DNA of 64,000 bases from Actinostola sp. cb2023 (taxonomy: Eukaryota > Cnidaria > Anthozoa > Actiniaria > Actinostolidae). Under the pieces are notes generated by a model. That model saw nothing but the letters and a program-made list of their open reading frames with translations, was not told the origin of the DNA and did no database searches. Of the stretch, positions 11,223-26,200 are shown in pieces (positions within the stretch are counted from its first letter, which is position 1; each line of letters opens with the position of its first letter). The translations under genes and the position numbers were made by a program. The DNA lies in assembly GCA_033675265.1 (NCBI GenBank), contig JAUJYZ010000098.1:1752001-1816000 (forward strand), read 5' to 3'.

Positions 11223-14200
11223 CAGGCTTGGTAAAAGAGGCAAGACAATCATATTCTCTATACACCAGCCTCGCTATTCCATCTACAAACTGTTTGATAC
11301 CATGACAATGTTATCTGATGGTGAGATTGTGTATCAAGGACCAACGCCGAATGCTTTGCAGTATTTTGATAGCATTGGTAAGTGTGTGGAGATCTAGGAA
11401 GGGTATGCTTTTGGGCCTAGGATAGAGTATGCTTGGAGGTCTAGGATAGGGTATTCTTTTAATAAGGATAGGATAGGAGCTATGCTTTGAGGTCTAGGAT
11501 AGGATATGCTTCAAAGTCTAGGATAGGGTATGCTGTAGTGTGTTTTACCCTTTGTAAATAAAGTTTATTCATTCATTCGTTCATTTCAGGGGCATAGTCA
11601 GGATTTTCCATTGGGGGAAGGGGGGGGTCACACTCCATTTTGTTCACCACCAAATCCTCCCCTCTCCTCCTCAAACATATAAATTTAAAGAGTAGACCAA
11701 GAGCACAGGCACATTGCGACCCCCTGGCTTTGAGGTCTAGGATAGGATATGCTTTGAGGTCTAGGATAAGGTATGCTTTGAGGTCTAGAATAGGGTGTGC
11801 TTTTAGGTCTAGGATAGGGTATGCTTTGAGGTCTAGGATAGGGTATGCTTTTAGGTCTAGGATAGGGTATGCTTTGAGGTCTAGGATAGGGTATCCTTTT
11901 AGGTCTAGGATATAGGGTATGATTTTAGGTCTAGGATAGGGTATGCTTTGAGGTCTAGGATAGGGTATGCTTTTAGGTCTAGGATAGGGTATGCTTTTAG
12001 GTCTAGGATAGGGTATGCTTTGAGGTCTAGGATACGGGTACGCTTTTAGGTCTAGGATAGGGTATGCTTTTAGGTCTAGGATAGGGTATGCTTTTAGGTC
12101 TAGGATAGGGTATGCTTTTAGGTCTAGGATAGGGTATGCTTTTAGGTCTAGGACAGGGTATGCTTTTAGGTCTAGGATATAGGGTATGCTTTTAGGTCTG
12201 GGATAGGGTATGCTTTTAGGTCTAGGATATAGGGTATGCTTATAGGTCTAGGATATAGGGTATGATTTTAGGTCTAGGATAGGGTATGCTTTTAGGTCTA
12301 GGATAGGGTATGCTTTGAGGTCTAGGATGCGGGTACGCTTTTAGGTCTAGGATAGGGTATGCTTTTAGGTCTAGGATAGGGTATGCTTTTAGGTCTAGGA
12401 TAGGGTATGCTTTTAGGTCTAGGACAGGGTATGCTTTTAGGTCTAGGATATAGGGTATGCTTTTAGGTCTGGGATAGGGTATGCTTTTAGGTCTAGGATA
12501 TAGGGTATGCTTTTAGGTCTAGGATAGGGTACGCTTTTAGGTCTAGGATAGTGTATGCTTTTAGGTCTAGGATAGGGTATGCTTTTAGGTCTAGGATATA
12601 GGGTATGCTTTTAGGTCTAGGATATAGGGTATGATTTTAGGTCTAGGATAGGGTATGCTTTGAGGTCTAGGATATACGGTATGATTTTAGGTCTAGGATA
12701 GGGTATGCTTTGAGGTCTAGGATAGGGTATGCTTTTAGGTCTAGGATAGGGTATGCTTTTAGGTCTAGGATAGGGTATGCTTTTAGGTCTAGGATAGGGT
12801 ATGCTTTTAGGTCTAGGATAGGGTATGCTTTTAGGTCTAGGATAGGGTATGCTTTGAGGTCTAGGATATAGGGTATGATTTTAGGTCTAGGATAGGGTAT
12901 GCTTTGAGGTCTAGGATACGGGTACGCTTTTAGGTCTAGGATAGGGTATGCTTTGAGGTCTAGGATATAGGGTATGATTTTAGGTCTAGGATAGGGTATG
13001 CTTTTAGGTCTAGGATAGGGTATGCTTTTAGGTCTAGGATAGGGTATGCTTTTAGGTCTAGGATAGGGTATGCTTTTAGGTCTAGGATAGGGTATGCTTT
13101 TAGGTCTAGGATATAGGGTATGCTTTTAGGTCTAGGATAGGGTATGCTTTGAGGTCTAGTATAGGGTATGCTTTGAGGTCTAGGATATAGGGTATGATTT
13201 TAGGTCTAGGATAGGGTATGCTTTTAGGTCTAGGATAGGGGGTATGCTTTAGGTCTAGGATAGGGTATGCTTTTAGGTCTGGGATAGGGTATGCTTTTAG
13301 GTCTCTAGGATAGGGTATGCTTTGAGGTCTAGGATAGGGTATGCTTTGAGGTCTGGGATAGGGTATGCTTTTAGGTCTAGGATAGGGTATGCTTTGAGGT
13401 CTAGGATAGGGTATGCTTTGAGGTCTGGGATAGGGTATGCTTTTAGGTCTAGGATAGGGTATGCTTTGAGGTCTAGGATAGGGTATGCTTTTAGGTCTAG
13501 GATAGGGTATGCTTTTTAGGTCTAGGATATAGGGTATGATTTTAGGTCTAGGATAGGGTATGCTTTTAGGTCTAGGATAGGGTATGCTTTTAGGTCTAGG
13601 ATAGGGTATGCTTTTAGGTCTAGGATAGGGTATGCTTTTAGGTCTAGGATAGGGTATGCTTTTAGGTCTAGGATATAGGGTATGCTTTTAGGTCTAGGAT
13701 ATATAGGGTATCTATTTGAGGTCTAGGATAGGGTATGCTTTGAGGTCTAGGATATAGGGTATGATTTTAGGTCTAGGATAGGGTATGCTTTTTTTAGGTC
13801 TAGGATAGGGTATGCTTTTAGGTCTAGGATAGGGTATGCTTTTAGGTCTGGGATAGGGTATGCTTTTAGGTCTAGGATAGGGTATGCTTTGAGGTCTAGG
13901 ATAGGGTATGCTTTGAGGTCTAGGATAGGATATGCTTTGAGGTCTAGGATAAGGTATGCTTTGAGGTCTAGAATAGGGTGTGCTTTTAGGTCTAGGATAG
14001 GGTATGCTTTGAGGTCTAGGATAGGGTATATGCTTTTAGGTCTAGGATAGGGTATGCTTTGAGGTCTAGGATAGGGTATGCTTTTAGGTCTAGGATATAG
14101 GGTATGATTTTAGGTCTAGGATAGGGTATGCTTTGAGGTCTAGGATAGGGTATGCTTTTAGGTCTAGGATAGGGTATGCTTTTAGGTCTAGGATAGGGTA

Positions 14201-17200
14201 TGCTTTGAGGTCTAGGATACGGGTACGCTTTTAGGTCTAGGATAGGGTATGCTTTTAGGTCTAGGATAGGGTATGCTTTTAGGTCTAGGATAGGGTATGC
14301 TTTTAGGTCTAGGATAGGGTATGCTTTTAGGTCTAGGACAGGGTATGCTTTTAGGTCTAGGATATAGGGTATGCTTTTAGGTCTGGGATAGGGTATGCTT
14401 TTAGGTCTAGGATATAGGGTATGCTTTTAGGTCTAGGATATAGGGTATGATTTTAGGTCTAGGATAGGGTATGCTTTTAGGTCTAGGATAGGGTATGCTT
14501 TGAGGTCTAGGATACGGGTACGCTTTTAGGTCTAGGATAGGGTATGCTTTTAGGTCTAGGATGCTTTTAGGGGTAGGGTATGCTTTTAGGTCTAGGATAG
14601 GGTATGCTTTTAGGTCTAGGGTATGCTTTTAGGTCTAGGATAGGGTATGCTTTTAGGTCTAGGACAGGGTATGCTTTTAGGTCTAGGATATAGGGTATGC
14701 TTTTAGGTCTAGGATATATAGGGTATGTATGCTTTTAGGTCTAGGGATAGGGTATGCTTTTAGGTCTAGGATATAGGGTATGCTTTTAGGTCTAGGATAG
14801 GGTATGCTTCAAGGTCTAGGATAGGGTTTTAGGTCTAGGGATAGGGTATGCTTTTAGGTCTAGGATATAGGGTATGATTTTAGGTCTAGGATAGGGTATG
14901 ATTTTAGGGTCTAGGATAGGGTATGCTTTTAGGTCTAGGATAGGGTATGCTTTGAGGTCTAGGATAGGGTATGCTTTTAGGTCTAGGATAGGGTATGCTT
15001 TTAGGTCTAGGATAGGGTATGCTTTTAGGTCTAGGATAGGGTATGCTTTTAGGTCTAGGATAGGGTATGCTTTTAGGTCTAGGACAGGGTATGCTTTTAG
15101 GTCTAGGATATAGGGTATGCTTTTAGGTCTAGGATAGGGTATGCTTTTAGGTCTAGGACAGGGTATGCTTTTAGGTCTAGGATATAGGGTATGCTTTTAG
15201 GTCTAGGATAGGGTATGCTTTTAGGTCTAGGATAGGGTATGCTTTTAGGTCTAGGATAGGGTATGCTTTTAGGTCTAGGATATAGGGTATGCTTTTAGGT
15301 CTAGGATAGGGTATGCTTCAAAGTCTAGGATAGGGTATGCTGTAGTGTGTTTTACCCTCTGTAAATAAAGTTTATTCATTCATTCGTTCATTTCAGGGGC
15401 ATAGTCAGGATTTTCCATTGGGGGAAGGGGGGGGTCACACTCCATTTCGTTCACCACCAAATCCTCCCCTCTCCTCCTCAAACATATAAATTTAAAGAGT
15501 AGACCAAGAGCACAGGCACATTGCGACCCCCTGGCTTTGAGGTCTAGGATAGGATATGCTTTGAGGTCTAGGATAAGGTAAGGTATGCTTTGAGGTCTAG
15601 AATAGGGTGTAGGTCTTTAGGGGTGCTAGGTCTAGGATAGGGTATGCTTTGAGGTCTAGGATAGGGTATGCTTTTAGGTCTAGGATAGGGTATGCTTTGA
15701 GGTTAGGATAGGGTGCTTTTAGGTCTAGGATATAGGGTATGCTTTTTTAGGTTTTAGGTCTAGGATAGGGTATGCTTTTAGGTCTAGGATAGGGTATGCT
15801 TTTAGGTCTAGGATAGGGTATGCTTTTAGGTCTAGGATAGGGTATGCTTTTAGGTCTAGGATAGGGTATGCTTTTAGGTCTAGGATAGGGTCTAGGATAG
15901 GGTATGCTTTTAGGTCTAGGATAGGGTATGCTTTTTAGGTCTAGGAGGATAGGGTATGCTTTTAGGTCTAGGATAGGGTATGCTTTTAGGTCTAGGATAG
16001 GGTATGCTTTTAGGTCTATAGGGTCTAGGATAGGGTATGCTTTTAGGTCTAGGATAGGGTATGCTTTTTTAGGTCTAGGTCTATAGGGTATGCTTTTAGG
16101 TCTAGGATAGGGTATGCTTTTAGGTCTAGGATAGGGTATGCTTTTAGGTCTAGGATGCTTTTAGGTCTAGGATGATAGGGTAGCTTTTAGGTATGCTTTT
16201 AGGTCTAGGATAGGGTATGCTTTTAGGTCTAGGATAGGGTATGCTTTAGGTCTAGGATAGGGTATGCTTTTAGGTCTTTGCTTTTAGGTCTAGGATAGGG
16301 TATGCTTTTAGGTCTAGGATAGGGTATGCTTTTAGGTCTAGGATAGGGTATGCTTTTAGGTCTAGGATAGGGTATGCTTTTAGGTTAGGATAGGGTATGC
16401 TTTTAGGTCTAGGATAGGGTATGCTTTTAGGTCTAGGATAGGGTATGCTTTTAGGTCTAGGTCTATATAGGGTATGCTTTTAGGTCTAGGGTATGCTTTT
16501 ATAGGGTATGCTTTTAGGTCTAGGATATAGGGTATGCTTTTAGGGTATGGAGGTCTAGGATAGGGTATGCTTTTAGGTCTAGGATAGGGTATGTATGCTT
16601 TTAGGTCTAGGATAGGGTATGCTTTTAGGTCTAGGATATAGGGTATGCTTTTAGGTCTAGGATAGGGTATGCTTTTTTAGGTGCTTTTCTAGGCTTTTAG
16701 GTCTAGGATAGGGTATGCTTTGAGGTCTAGGATATAGGGTATGATTTTAGGTCTAGGATAGGGTATGCTTTGAGGTCTAGGATAGGGTATGCTTTTAGGT
16801 CTAGGATAGGGTATGCTTTTAGGTCTAGGATAGGGTATGCTTTTAGGTCTAGGATAGGGTATGCTTTTAGGTCTGGGATAGGGTATGCTTTTAGGTCTAG
16901 GATAGGGTATGCTTTTAGGTCTAGGATAGGGTATGCTTTGAGGTCTAGGATAGGGTATGCTTTTAGGTCTAGGATAGGGTATGCTTTGAGGTCTAGGAAA
17001 TAGGGTATGCTTTGAGGTCTAGGATATAGGGTATGCTTTGAGGTCTAGGATACGGGTACGCTTTTAGGTCTAGGATAGGGTATGCTTTTAGGTCTAGGAT
17101 ATAGGGTATGCTTTTAGGTCTAGGATACGGTGTGCTTTTAGGTCTAGGATATAGGGTATGCTTTTAGGTCTAGGATAGGGTGTGCTTTTAGGTCTAGGAT

Positions 17201-20200
17201 AGGGTATGCTTTTAGGTCTAGGATAGGGTATGCTTTAGGTCTAGGATAGGGTATGCTTTTAGGTCTAGGATAGGGTATGCTTTTAGGTCTAGGATAGGGA
17301 GGTCTAGGATAGGGTATAGGTCTTTTAGGTCTAGGATAGGGTATGCTTTTAGGTCTAGGATAGGGTATGCTTTTAGGTCTAGGATAGGGTATGCTTTTAG
17401 GTCTAGGATAGGGTATGCTTTTAGGTCTAGGATAGGGTATGCTTTTAGGTCTAGGATAGGGTATGGATATAGGGTATGCTTTTAGGTCTAGGATAGGGTA
17501 TGCTTTTAGGTCTAGGATATAGGGTATGCTTTTAGGTCTAGGATAGGGTATGCTTTTAGGTCTAGGATAGGATAGGGTATGCTTTTTTAGGTCTAGGATA
17601 GGGTATGCTTTTAGGTCTAGGATAGGGTATGCTTTTAGGTCTAGGAGGATAGGGTATGCTTTTAGGTCTAGGATACGGGTACGCTTTTAGGTCTAGGATA
17701 GGGTATGCTTTTTTAGGTCTTTTAGGTCTAGGATAGGGTATGCTTTTAGGTCTAGGATATAAGGTATGCTTTTAGGTCTAGGATAGGGTGTGCTTTTAGG
17801 TCTAGGATAAGCTATGCTTTTAGGTCTAGGATAGGGTATGCTTTTAGGTCTAGGATAGGGTATGGTTTTAGGTCTAGGATAGGGTATGCTTTTAGGTCTA
17901 GGATAGGGTGTGCTTTTAGGTCTAGGATAGGGTATACTTTTAGGTCTAGGATAGGGTATGTTTTTAGGTCTAGGATAAGGTATGCTTTGAGGTCTAGGAT
18001 AGGGTATGCTTTGAGATCTAGGATATGGTATACTTTTAGGTCTAGGATAGTGTATGCTTTTAGCTAGGTCTAGGTCTAGGATAGTTTAATGTTTGTTTGT
18101 GTTTTCTTAGGATACACATGCGAAGAACACAACAATCCTCCAGACTTTTTCATGGATGTAATCAACGAGAACGTACAGTATAAGGCAGCGTGTGTCGTGG
18201 ACTCAAGTGGTAAAGTATGCACTGAGCATTCTGTTCAGTTCAAATGTTGTTTGTTTGTTTGTTTGTTTGTTTGTTTGTTTGTTTGTTTGTTTGTTTGTTT
18301 GTTTGTTTGTTTGTTTGTTTGTTTGTTTGTTTGTTTGTTTGTTTGTTTGTTTGTTTGTTTGTTTGTTTGTTTGTTTGCATGATAAACAATATGTGGTTTC
18401 ATCCAAATTTTATGTGATTAATTTTTATGGCAAAAAAAAAGAGGTATTCGAATTTCCAAAACGGGGGGCGTACGCCTCCTTCGCCCCACCCTAAATCCGC
18501 CCCTGTCAATTGCCTATATACGATAAATCCTATACTAATTACCCATGGCCTGCTCTGGCCTGCGAGCTCAGCTGATAGAGCAACGGTGATCGAATCCTAT
18601 CGTGGTCACAGTCGTTTGTTTTGGCCCATTTCCTCTCTAGGGTTAAGTTGTAGTTCCATCTGTTTTTTAGACTTGAATATTGCATCTGTTGAAGGAGTTC
18701 ATTCTTCTTCCAAAAAAATCAACGACTTGGCAGAGTCATACCGGAAGTCCTCCTACTTCGTAGACGTCATGAATACTGTTGGACCAATACTTGGAGAGTT
18801 TCATTCTAGGGCACAAGGCGTTGGCTTTACGCATGTTGATGAAGTCAGTTACGCAAAGTCATTCTTTGAACAAGTATGTTGATCAACGCATGAGTGAAGT
18901 GATCACGTATTGAAGGCTATCGTACATCAAATCACTTGTGACGCAAATGCATCTAAAGATGTATGATAAGCTTTTCAGTAAAGTCACTGAATAGTCCCTA
19001 ACCTCTCAAACCCCACCATAAGTATTTGTTCATGATACACGGTGTGTATATGGAGAAGTCAATAGTCGTCCCTACCCTACTCCCGCATGGTCTAATACCG
19101 GGATGGTCTATTAATATACAGTGATTGTAAAGTGCAAATAAAGTATGATTATGATTGTTACACTCCACAGTTGTATTACGTATCTGGACGTGCTGTCAAG
19201 AACCTTCTACGAAACCCACACGCATCTATTATGCAAGTAAGCCGATTTTTATTTAACTTAGTCTATGAATACATAATGAGAGATATCCACACAGTATATG
19301 CTTTTATTTGAAAACGATGTTGCCCTCTGTTTCGGCCTTCCGTAAACGATTCCGCGAAAAGGTGGGGTTTTCTAAAGTGGACGGATAAAACGATTCGAAA
19401 CTACCCGACGCTCGTGTGGACGGAAAACTTTCGTTGCGTCGTTTTCGTATGAGTGGGGAACCTACGGCACGGAGTTACCATCACGGTACAGAATCGAAGA
19501 CATCAGTATTCAACCAATCACAGCGCACAAAATCATCGCTCAACCAATCAGAATGCTTGGATACGGCATGATGATGGCGCGATACGGTCACGGTACAGCA
19601 CGAACCGTACCGTAGCTACTTCCCATGCCACTCATACGAAAACGACTCTAATATCATGATCATTAACGCATCCGTATATCCACTACACAGAGAAAGATGG
19701 CGGCTGTAAATTTTACCAGAATCCTTTGCGAACCTAAATCAGGTGTTAGATCTACAAACATTATGACGTCACATAAATAAAGCAGGTAACAGTTTTCAAA
19801 ACTCTCCGCTCTGAATTTTTTACGAGGCATTATATGCGCAAAGGATTGTGGTATCATGTAGTGGTGCGTCATGACGTCATCCATCGTTTTCATTGTCATG
19901 TAAATGTGTGGTGCAGCTGAGTATGAAACTTAAAACTTTGGTTTTATAAGCTTTATTAAGTACAAAGTGACATACTTGCGGCATGCGAAAACGGCGAAAA
20001 CATTCTCTACTCTATCAGTTTTTTTATTGTACACAAGTGGTGTAATCAACTTGTTTGTTCTCTTCCACGCCCGTTGCTCAATCAACCCTGGCCTACCCGG
20101 TGTAACAGTCCTTGAGATATTTATAGTGTTAAGATGGCGCAATAAGAACTCGTATTCTGGCTGATATAAATGTGTACAAAGTGACTTCTCTGTAAACTAT

Positions 20201-23200
20201 TTTCTCTACTCTATTACACTGTCAACTAGGCTATGTATATCTCCATGCTATAAGTCCCTCTAAAACCCCTTCATTGTACGTGAACAGACACACAAGCATG
20301 GTTTACTTAACGTCTTGCATTGTGCTGATTATAGTAAGTATCGTTGGAAATCCCATCCACAACCTTCAGAAACTGTTCCATCTCACCGACTCTGTATAAG
20401 TGTTTGTCTGTTGACGTCGCTAACATTGCCAATTCAGCGATCCCTACAATGCGTTCTCCTACAGCCATGACAAACACTTCAACTCCCATATCCTTCAGCA
20501 GATATGCCAAGTAGAGCGTGTTTTTCTTCTTGATATTCGACTGGCCGTCAGTTAAAATGAACATTCTTTTATAGGCGTAGTCCCTAACACCAGCTTTTTT
20601 GTCAGAGAATAGTTTGCCAGACTTTCTAAGAGCAGCTTGGGTGTTGGTGTAGCCGCCATTGTACCGAATGTCGACGAGGTTTTTCATCGCTTTTTGAGGA
20701 GACACAAAAGGGAACATCACTTCAGCTTTTGTCGAGAATAATATGGCTGCAAAATTTGTGCTCGGGCGAAATCGTGTGACAAGTCTCTTGAGGGCTTCCA
20801 GTCCCTGGGTAAAGTTAGCCTCAGGCACTGACATGGACGAGTCGATGACCATCAGAACATCTTCGGGTCTCTTTAAAGCACGTTTAACTAGACGTGATGA
20901 TGTGCGCTCAAACAGGTAACGTTCCATCTTCCTTGAGGTTTCTTCAACCGGAGGCACCCTTTGGAGTCCTAGAATAGAGACATTCGCTCATCTTCATTAG
21001 TATGTCCTATGATTAATCCAATTTACAAATACATAAAGTAAATGGCGTACTTCTGTTGTCACCCTGTAACCTTCATTATGTATGGTCAGATCACAAGGTC
21101 AGACGTCCCGGTCAGACGTGCTCAAGTAACCTCAGAGGACCAAGGATCATTAGGCAATTTCACATATAGTTCTACCAGCAAGAAGAATAAATTCAGGGTA
21201 CCATTGGAATCCCACCCCGGGAAACCCCACCCACGAAACTGAGTCGGTAGTTTTCGTGATTATATATTGTGACACTGATGGTGATAATTATAAAAATAGC
21301 TATTTTATTGGATTCTAAGGATCGATCTGTCATCAAGGCGGTCCAATTAGGGTTCCTCACGTTTTTTTTGCCATCACAAGAACTTTATGAAATAAGTTGA
21401 GTACCTATCTATGTTTGAGATACCTGCTACAACCATGAATTTACTCCGTCTATATTTGTTTATCATTTTGTATCAATTTTAATTAAAAGCACGTTATTAG
21501 CTTTCACATTATTTTCTCCTGGATTTTCATTGGTCGAGAGACGACTACGTCACTGCAGATAACTTCCTACGAATAAGTGCTTTCGTTCTCCTCGACAATG
21601 GCAGCTCGATTTTTTCCAGAATTGTTGCTTTGAGTGAGAGAACATAACGTTAATGATAAACAATCGATTCATCAATGTACGCCTAGTATTAACCCCATAC
21701 CCACCGCATCCGATCGACGACAAATAACTTCCTGTTCCGATGATTAAGATTAATTCAATCTCCTTGAAATGAAAACTGAAAAACCAACAAATTTTAAAAG
21801 AGCACGTTAAACATTGAATCATTTGAAACAAGGTACAATGTTGCCTGGGAAAGTTGCCACAGTGCTCAGTTGGGATGACATCGAGTCGGCTTAGGTTTAT
21901 GACGTCTATTTTATCAGTGTCTCCACATACTACATTAGATATTATCTGTTTACATTTCGATCATTGAGAAAGTTGTGAAAAAGGTGTGAATAAAGTACTA
22001 ACTGTAAACAGATCTCCAATGATAGACCGCCTTGATACTACTAGTACTAGTAGGTCGACTAGTAATCGCTTTTCTGGTCCCTTAGTAGTCTGACTTTGTT
22101 AAAAAGACTCATACTCGTTCGCGTTACGTCAGGAATGCAGGTCAGGGAGTTCACTTTTATCATGGTGTACTGCGGCAAGTAATAATACCAGGGTACTCAG
22201 AGTACTGAAGACCTGTGTCAGTTTGAAGTGATTATCCGCCAGTCAAATCAATAAACGATTTTTTTTCAAGGTTATAGTACACTGTTTCCGTTCTAAGGTA
22301 TCAACTATACACCTAAGTATAACCCCTAGGCCACCAGCCCTCTGGCAAATCACCAACTGCAACGAAAGCCTCTCTGTCAGCTCCTAATTGCTGTCTTTTG
22401 CTAATTCAGTGAATCGTGAGCTGTTTTTAGAATGGTGGCTGTGAATTAGATGTGTCAACACTCACTGTCGCTAATGATTTCTTGATGTTATGGTCCAGAG
22501 TTCTTATTTTGTAATTGTAGCTGCCTAATGTTCCAGAACTTTCTCCAGACAAAGATAGGATGGTTACAATTCTTTCATCATCATCGCTGGTTTCTAGCTT
22601 TCTGTGATGTGGAACTCATCGATAAAACCCATCGAGATTGTTTTGCCTTGGTTCGTTTCAATGGTTAATCATCCTCTACTAGCGAGAGAAGTTTCAGTTG
22701 GCGAGTGCTGCTCAAACTGACTCGTATGCACTTCAAAAGTGAGTGGTTTGATCTGTCGTCAACATGGATACATATGGCAGCTTTTGTTGCGTGTAGTTTA
22801 CCGACATAGGTCGTATAGACGTGGAAATTTCGCCTTCACAAACACATTGAAACGTATGACATATGCCGAGACTGAATATACTTTCAGTTTAACATGATTG
22901 AAGTAATCAGAGTAATGATCTTAACATCGCTGTCATTAATTGCTGCACGGGTACAGCAACGAAAGGTGTAAGGTCTGCTGTTGAAAACAGTCTGTAAAAC
23001 CGTCGGACTGAAATATGTTTTGTGCAAAAAAATATATGTATTTTGTTTACGTCTTCACAGGTTTTCACACACTACTTGAAAAACGATTCTCGTGAATGTT
23101 TTTTACAACAAAAAAACTTGTACTTACGTTCCGTTGCACCTTCCACTGTTTCCCAGAAAACATTCAGTGCCTTTCCTCCCTCTATTGACACCAGTAGCAG

Positions 23201-26200
23201 CAATAAGCAAACAGCCTTTAATCCTAACATCGTCTAAACTCGTAAAGTCTTTCTATGTATCTGTCACGTTGAATCGTCGATCTGTGAAACCCAGATTTCA
23301 GACGGACGTTTTATAGCCGTTCGTTGCTGGTCACCATGGCAGCAATGACGTGTTGGCAAGGGTGGAAAGGTCCTTGGCGATACACACGGGGAATTACGAT
23401 ATCTGGCCTTCGCAAACTAGCATGTTTGGAATAGTTTACTGAAAAGGTTAAGTTCAGTTGATGTAGATATTTAACTCGAGGCAGGTTCTCATTGTCTATA
23501 GAGCCACAAACAAGGTAACGGAACACTGAACTAATAACATTCAGAAAAAAAACTACATACATGTCCCACTTTTCATATTGTTTCAATTGACATTCCCCGA
23601 GCTGCGTGCAATCTTATAAAGAGATTTTAATTGAAACATTCAGCTGAACTCGGACTGAAACAACGTATTGCTACTGACTTACTTTGGGTTATAATATTTC
23701 CTTGTCTATGAACACTGTAAGTGTACTTCAGCTGTGAGTGCCGAATCTTTCCTCTTCGCTATAAAACGTGCGAGGTTGTCATATTTTATTCGTGTTATCT
23801 TTGTTGATTTCCAATCGATTGGCACTACAAGGTCAGATTTGCCATGAATGTTACCGCTTCACTATCGAACCGTTCTAGTATATTCCATCACCTTACCGTG
23901 TGCCCATAAGTCGAGTTATTCGAACTGTTAATTAGTTTGTCTTCATTAGCATGATAGCCATCAAGGGCGGATGCAGGGGAGGGGTCCAGGGGGTCAGGAC
24001 CCCCCTTTCGTCAGCATGCACGGAAAACAGGACAGGATCTCAACTATTTCACCTTGTCCCACCTGTCATGGTTCAGCAAGACAACTTGTGACCTACAGTA
24101 CCGGTCAGAGTTAAAGCGAATCGGCAGAAAACGCGTTATCTTTGCAAGTACGCGGGGGAGTGCGTTGCTTTTGAAAACAAAAAAACCCGCGTATTTGCAC
24201 GCGTTTGCGTTTATGATTTTGACAAACGCGTTATGAAGAGGCTCATTAATAGTGTAATTTAAAATATCAGTAAGACCAACACAATACTGAAGGTTATTTG
24301 TCAAGCAAACCAAATGCAGTTCGTGAAAGACATCGATCTCCTGCCAATGCATGTAATACTCTCCAAGTCTCACAATTGTAGAACATTATTAATACTGATG
24401 CGAAGTAAACTATTGCATCGCTCCACATCGCTTCTGAATATCGGAATTAATGTTTTTGCCCAATGACGCTTCGACTAATCTTGTCCGCTGTCACGGGGCC
24501 GGTCGATCAAGCGAATTGGTGTGTTTTCAGAGTTCGAACATAAGTTGGTTTCGCGATCGGGTTTCAGGCGTTTTTTATGTGCTGTGCGCTTTTTTCTGAC
24601 AGGTACTGTACGAAAACTTGTGGACAAAGCGACTTACAAACTCTTACTTAACTGCAAAAACTCCTTTACAAAACTACGTTATTATGACGTCACTTATCCA
24701 ACAGTGTTGAACATGACGTCACTTCACGCTGAATTGAGCATTTGGACCCTCCCTTTGAAAAATTCCTGTATCCGCCCTTGGCCATCTTTCATTCATTAGA
24801 TCACACTCATGTTTTTATAGCCATTTATAAATAACGCTGCACAAAAGTATTTCATTTTCTTTGTGAAATCAATGGTCTATTTTTTCTCGTCTTTTTGACT
24901 CCGTTTGACTTCATACTTGTCATTGGAACGGTACAACTTGGCTGCCTTATATGTCCTGTTTAATTACTGATAAACCTTTCCTGTATTTGTCTTCAAAGCT
25001 GTTTTGTTTTTATCTATTAACCGGTAGGCAGGACCAGCATTAGTAAAGCGATATAGTTTGACACGCCTTAGCACTTAGGTCCACTTAGCAAAGTAAACAC
25101 TTTGTCGTTTGATGAAAACTGAGCTGAGTGAAGATATCACGAATCATGAAATTGCCATTCAAAACATTTCATATAGGCGGAGCAGTTAAAACAAGCATTG
25201 ATCGACAGCAAGAGAAAATACCTCATTTTCTCTTGTCGACAGTTAATATCACCATAGCATTTCGGTTATTGAATATTACGTCATTGTGGATACGTTGGAC
25301 TGAGGACACGTGACCTAATTCGGCTTTGATCAAATCATAAATGGCATGTAAAGTAGTTTTTTCTTTTTTCAGCATTAATAATAACCCCTTTGCACGTGAT
25401 CTATATGGCCTTGTTCCTGGCCGGGGAGGGCTGTAAACCAGAAGACGGCACGACTGATGTAACATCACTACACAAAAGGGGGTGAATCGAAAACTACTCA
25501 CTCAAAGGGAGGGGGGTTACCTTAGTGGTTGGCATGGCAACATACTTGAAGACGACGGTGTTTTAGAAAGATCGACAAACAACTCGAGGTTGAAATATAA
25601 CATTTATAACATATTTCTCGTGTGACACTAATGATAGTACAGTGCAAGTGGATTCAAATAACAAAGCCAGATATTTTTACCATCCAACACAACGTGAGCA
25701 CATGATTTAGTGTAGCCCTGCAAAGGGCTTGTTGTTTGTATAAAGCGAAAGGTTGAACAATAATTAACTCGTACTACTCTTCCTATTTCGTATCAATAAG
25801 AGCAACTACATACATGGTATACATGTATACTAAAATATATCCCATCATAATATCACAAAAATGCCGTCTGCTTGTTGACCCAAACCAGCTCTATTTTTGC
25901 ACATTGTGACTCAGAATGTTCTAGTTCTGCAGACGTCATCGTGGAGTATAATTAAATTTGTGTGCTGTTGTAATCTACTCACTGTAAAAAACATGAGAGT
26001 ATGAATAAACAGTTGTTGTTGAGTTGTTGTTGTCAGTAACGACCGGGGGGCACTTATCTGGTACCCTGCTGTACCAAAATGGGGAACCGAAACCCTGATT
26101 TCTCCTACTTTTTTGTAAAACTGGTCCCCGATTACTCTTTGCTTCTGCTTTTATCAAAACGATCCCAGAGACTGAAGACCGGTGAGGGCGCCCCCGGTGA

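Larger units (their letters stand above)
11378..18087. repeat. 6.7-kb minisatellite, 24-bp unit, in ABCG2-like intron 5
   Basis: Roughly 250 tandem copies of a 24-bp unit, consensus ggtctaggatagggtatgct plus ttta. Variants have ctttga, gatata or gatacgggtacgc. The unit is a multiple of three, so reading frames decode to repeating Phe-Arg-Ser-Arg-Ile-Gly-Tyr-Ala peptides; these are artefacts. The array has higher-order structure. The rare gatacgggtacgc variants at about 12030 and 12327 recur at about 14218 and 14515, both shifted by 2188 bp. A 210-bp non-repeat block occurs twice, 3807 bp apart. Copies after 15600 are more scrambled than those before. Array length is likely to vary between individuals. 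Confidence 0.95.

Noticed and set aside
11640..17003. Frames encoding Arg-Ser-Arg-Ile-Gly-Tyr repeats
   Set aside because: Translations of the 24-bp minisatellite, which lies between two confirmed exons of the transporter.
18089..18494. Frames encoding Cys-Leu-Phe-Val or Lys-Gln-Thr-Asn repeats
   Set aside because: They are translations of the (TTTG)n microsatellite; the real exon stops at the donor at 18210, which matches the next exon in phase.
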